Positions 63,813-64,000 of a DNA stretch of 64,000 bases are shown here, piece by piece. The translations under genes were made by a program, and so were the position numbers. Every line of letters begins with the position of its first letter. Position 1 is the stretch's first letter. The DNA lies in the NCBI GenBank assembly GCA_031296105.1, contig JARLGJ010000030.1:1-64000 (forward strand), read 5' to 3'. The notes under the pieces were generated by a model, which ran no database searches, was not told the origin of the DNA, and saw nothing but the letters and a program-made list of their open reading frames with translations. Source of the DNA: Acidobacteriota bacterium (GTDB taxonomy: Bacteria; Acidobacteriota; Terriglobia; Terriglobales; Acidobacteriaceae).

Positions 63813-64000
63813 ATGCGCAAGGCAATGGTTCTGTTTATGGTCCTGCTGGCGGCCGTTGCGGCCGTGGCGCAGGCGCCGCAGCATCCCTCGCCGGTGGACC
63901 CTTCGCTGGCAGTGTCTCTGCCCAACGGACTGACCTACTGGGATCTGGCGGTGGGCCTGGGCAAGGAAGCGGTGAAGGGCAGCAAGGTGAAGGTTCATTA
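63813..64000 (+). CDS. FKBP-type peptidyl-prolyl isomerase, exported (partial, runs off window)
   Basis: ATG 63813 has AAAGGAG 5 bp upstream. The 62 codons before the window ends give a signal peptide (MRKAMVLFMVLLAAVAAVAQA) and then the start of an FKBP fold: LPNGLTYWDLAVGLGKEAVKGSKVKVH, the usual GxxYxDxxxGxG...VxVHY pattern. Truncated by the window edge; downstream part not seen. Confidence 0.8.
   Translation, partial: MRKAMVLFMVLLAAVAAVAQAPQHPSPVDPSLAVSLPNGLTYWDLAVGLGKEAVKGSKVKVH

Overview
The window is a GC-rich chromosomal segment that looks acidobacterial (Terriglobia-like). The evidence is a hopanoid gene (hpnH) with a small conserved partner, an M56/BlaI pair, an AmmeMemoRadiSam enzyme, hem genes behind a CcsA-like gene, and several families of dispersed palindromic intergenic repeats of a kind I associate with that phylum. 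The phylum call is inference; no rRNA is present.

Layout. 1-5.2 kb: a TolC-EmrA-EmrB type efflux operon read leftward, with a divergent TetR regulator and a palindromic operator between them. 5.3-8.4 kb: hpnH and partner, tRNA-Glu(CTC) with promoter and terminator, a NifX-like protein and a PadR regulator. 8.5-10.6 kb: a secreted patatin. 11.0-32.5 kb: a formate/hydrogen locus. 32.8-36.6 kb: small and metabolic genes (nitronate monooxygenase, AhpD-like, YtxH). 37.1-41.1 kb: ccsA-hemA-hemC-hemD. 41.2-50.8 kb: hybrid histidine kinase, msrA, VOC protein, a candidate structured RNA, a DapA-like enzyme, a decayed toxin-like gene with a DUF2283 gene, rhodanese, amrS, esterase and purU. 51-64 kb: glmU, blaR1/blaI-like pair, yvcK, TPR protein, lepB, an SDR-like gene, carA, a secreted protein, carB and the start of an FKBP isomerase.

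The centre of interest is the 21-kb formate/hydrogen locus. An FhlA-like sigma-54 activator precedes HydN-like Fe-S protein, an [FeFe] hydrogenase, a FocA formate channel, a HycB-like Fe-S protein, a short aldehyde:ferredoxin oxidoreductase-like protein, a complete group 4 [NiFe] hydrogenase membrane complex (HyfD, B, G, C, H, E, F, I order), the HycI protease, a second HydN, a selenocysteine formate dehydrogenase (FdhF) with a well-formed bacterial SECIS element, and a MoaA. Formate would enter by FocA, be oxidised by FdhF, and electrons pass through the HycB/HydN proteins to the Hyf complex, producing H2 and possibly pumping ions. The parts FdhF + HycB-like + HydA also match the subunit set of hydrogen-dependent CO2 reductase, so two hydrogenase types share one locus. 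The [FeFe] enzyme keeps all H-cluster cysteines but has an altered pocket, and the AOR-like protein lacks a cluster ligand, so either may be regulatory or accessory rather than a fast catalyst.

Two sigma-54 promoters, one before the first hydN and one before moaA, each have copies of a GTGTCGAAA motif about 70-130 bp upstream. This suggests that cofactor synthesis is switched on with the formate/hydrogen genes. No hypA-F, hydEFG, selAB or fdhD genes are in the window.
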